A stretch of 64,000 nt of DNA. Source: Runella aurantiaca (GTDB taxonomy: Bacteria > Bacteroidota > Bacteroidia > Cytophagales > Spirosomataceae). The position numbers were made by a program, and so were the translations under genes. The notes under the pieces are model-generated. The model was not told the origin of the DNA. It worked only from the letters and a program-made list of their open reading frames with translations, and did not search any database. Below are positions 63,518-64,000 of this stretch, piece by piece. Location of the stretch: positions 62,001 through 126,000 of the forward strand of contig NZ_QPIW01000014.1 in assembly GCF_003339505.1 (NCBI RefSeq). Direction: 5' to 3'. Positions within the stretch are counted from its first letter, which is position 1. Each line of letters opens with the position of its first letter.

Positions 63518-64000
63518 ATGTCTCAACACTCGTTACTACCGTCTACGATTACTTATCAAATTAATCGACGGAAAAATCACCCACGCTTTGTGGCTGATGT
63601 TATGCTGGTCATGCTGTCATACATGCTGGCCGCCAATTTTACCAACCGTACCTTACAACAGGTAGATGTGTTAATTATTTCCGGAATGGGAATGGGTTGG
63701 TACTTCTCTTCCAAACTCACGGATCTGTACAATGAATTCCGAACAGTGACCTTCATTGATGAGATTCTGGCATTGTTGCCCAATTTGCTTACCCAATTTA
63801 TCGTTTTGGTGGTCTCGCTTTTCTTCTTGAAAGACTACGATTATACCCGCAGTTTTACCCTTGCGTATGTGGCGGTTTTGGGGGCAAATGTAGTACTCAA
63901 AATGTACAGTACCCGCAGGATAGTTCGCTTTTGGAACCTAAAGGGGGTAAACCAACGGAACCTAGTAATCGTAGGGGAAATGAATCAAGTCGACGGCTTT
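63518..64000 (+). CDS. Initiating polyprenyl-phosphate sugar transferase (WcaJ-like), N-terminal part
   Basis: 161 codons run off the window edge. The sequence starts MSQHSLLPSTITYQINRR and has several hydrophobic segments (FVADVMLVMLSYMLAANF, LLTQFIVLVVSLFFL, FTLAYVAVLGANVVL), then the loop YSTRRIVRFWNLKGVNQRNLVIVG. This is the N-terminal membrane region and the start of the CoA-binding-like domain of exopolysaccharide polyprenyl glycosylphosphotransferases. The catalytic C-terminal domain lies outside. It should load the first sugar-phosphate onto undecaprenyl phosphate. Confidence 0.8.
   Translation, partial: MSQHSLLPSTITYQINRRKNHPRFVADVMLVMLSYMLAANFTNRTLQQVDVLIISGMGMGWYFSSKLTDLYNEFRTVTFIDEILALLPNLLTQFIVLVVSLFFLKDYDYTRSFTLAYVAVLGANVVLKMYSTRRIVRFWNLKGVNQRNLVIVGEMNQVDGF

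Noticed and set aside
63577-63783. A 68-codon minus-strand frame near the right end
   Set aside because: Shadow of the initiating sugar transferase, whose frame is open to the window edge.

Overview
This window looks like a chromosomal segment of a Bacteroidota bacterium, most likely order Cytophagales and close to Runella/Spirosoma (the family level is inference). The evidence is a secreted protein with the gliding-motility-associated (type IX secretion, type B) C-terminal domain, a DUF4175 gene beside a BatA-like membrane gene, a Porin_10-type porin, an OMP_b-brl_3 TonB-type receptor, and several promoters of the Bacteroidota form TTG/TTTG-N19-20-TAnnTTTG. Starts mostly lack an obvious Shine-Dalgarno sequence. 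No tRNA, rRNA, CRISPR array, insertion sequence or prophage was recognised.

Layout. 1-2717: end of a BatA-like gene and a DUF4175 membrane protein. 2771-7003 (minus): a MetE-like methyltransferase and a tight GNAT/SIS/ROK/SDR run that looks like amino-sugar or sugar-acid metabolism. 7139-14742: housekeeping genes (miaA, trxA, rplY, prs, trpS), a beta-lactamase-fold lipoprotein, a PAP2 phosphatase, a DUF2461 protein, and an unusual Vsr/homing-nuclease-like gene translationally coupled to miaA. 15411-17754: an outer-membrane barrel gene next to a membrane-bound LytTR regulator, with three operator-like repeats directly behind a consensus promoter. 17845-21551: the three-subunit succinate dehydrogenase (sdhCAB). 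21865-42000: surface and envelope proteins (T9SS cargo, DUF1080, porin, TonB-type receptor), a pesticin-like muramidase, a dienelactone hydrolase, topA, a nucleoside transporter, an M48 protease, a DPP-IV-like peptidase and an Uma2 nuclease. 42363-43679: ahcY.

44003-64000 is a large exopolysaccharide/capsule locus. Its export lipoprotein (Wza-like) and tyrosine autokinase (Wzc-like) are followed by gmd. A strikingly AT-rich island (about 49260-55200) encodes a flippase, a polymerase, three sugar-modifying enzymes and a WecG/TagA-type transferase. After it come an Ala-rich lipoprotein, a YjbH-like outer-membrane protein apparently split into two genes, a small barrel, a lipoprotein with five 96-97-residue repeats, and the start of an initiating polyprenyl-phosphate sugar transferase that runs off the window. 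In outline, the initiating transferase and glycosyltransferases build a lipid-linked repeat, Wzx/Wzy flip and polymerise it, Wzc/Wza control and export it, and the YjbH-like group may form a further outer-membrane step. Several genes here share long leaders and a CAACG(T/A)TATG start context, which suggests co-regulation.
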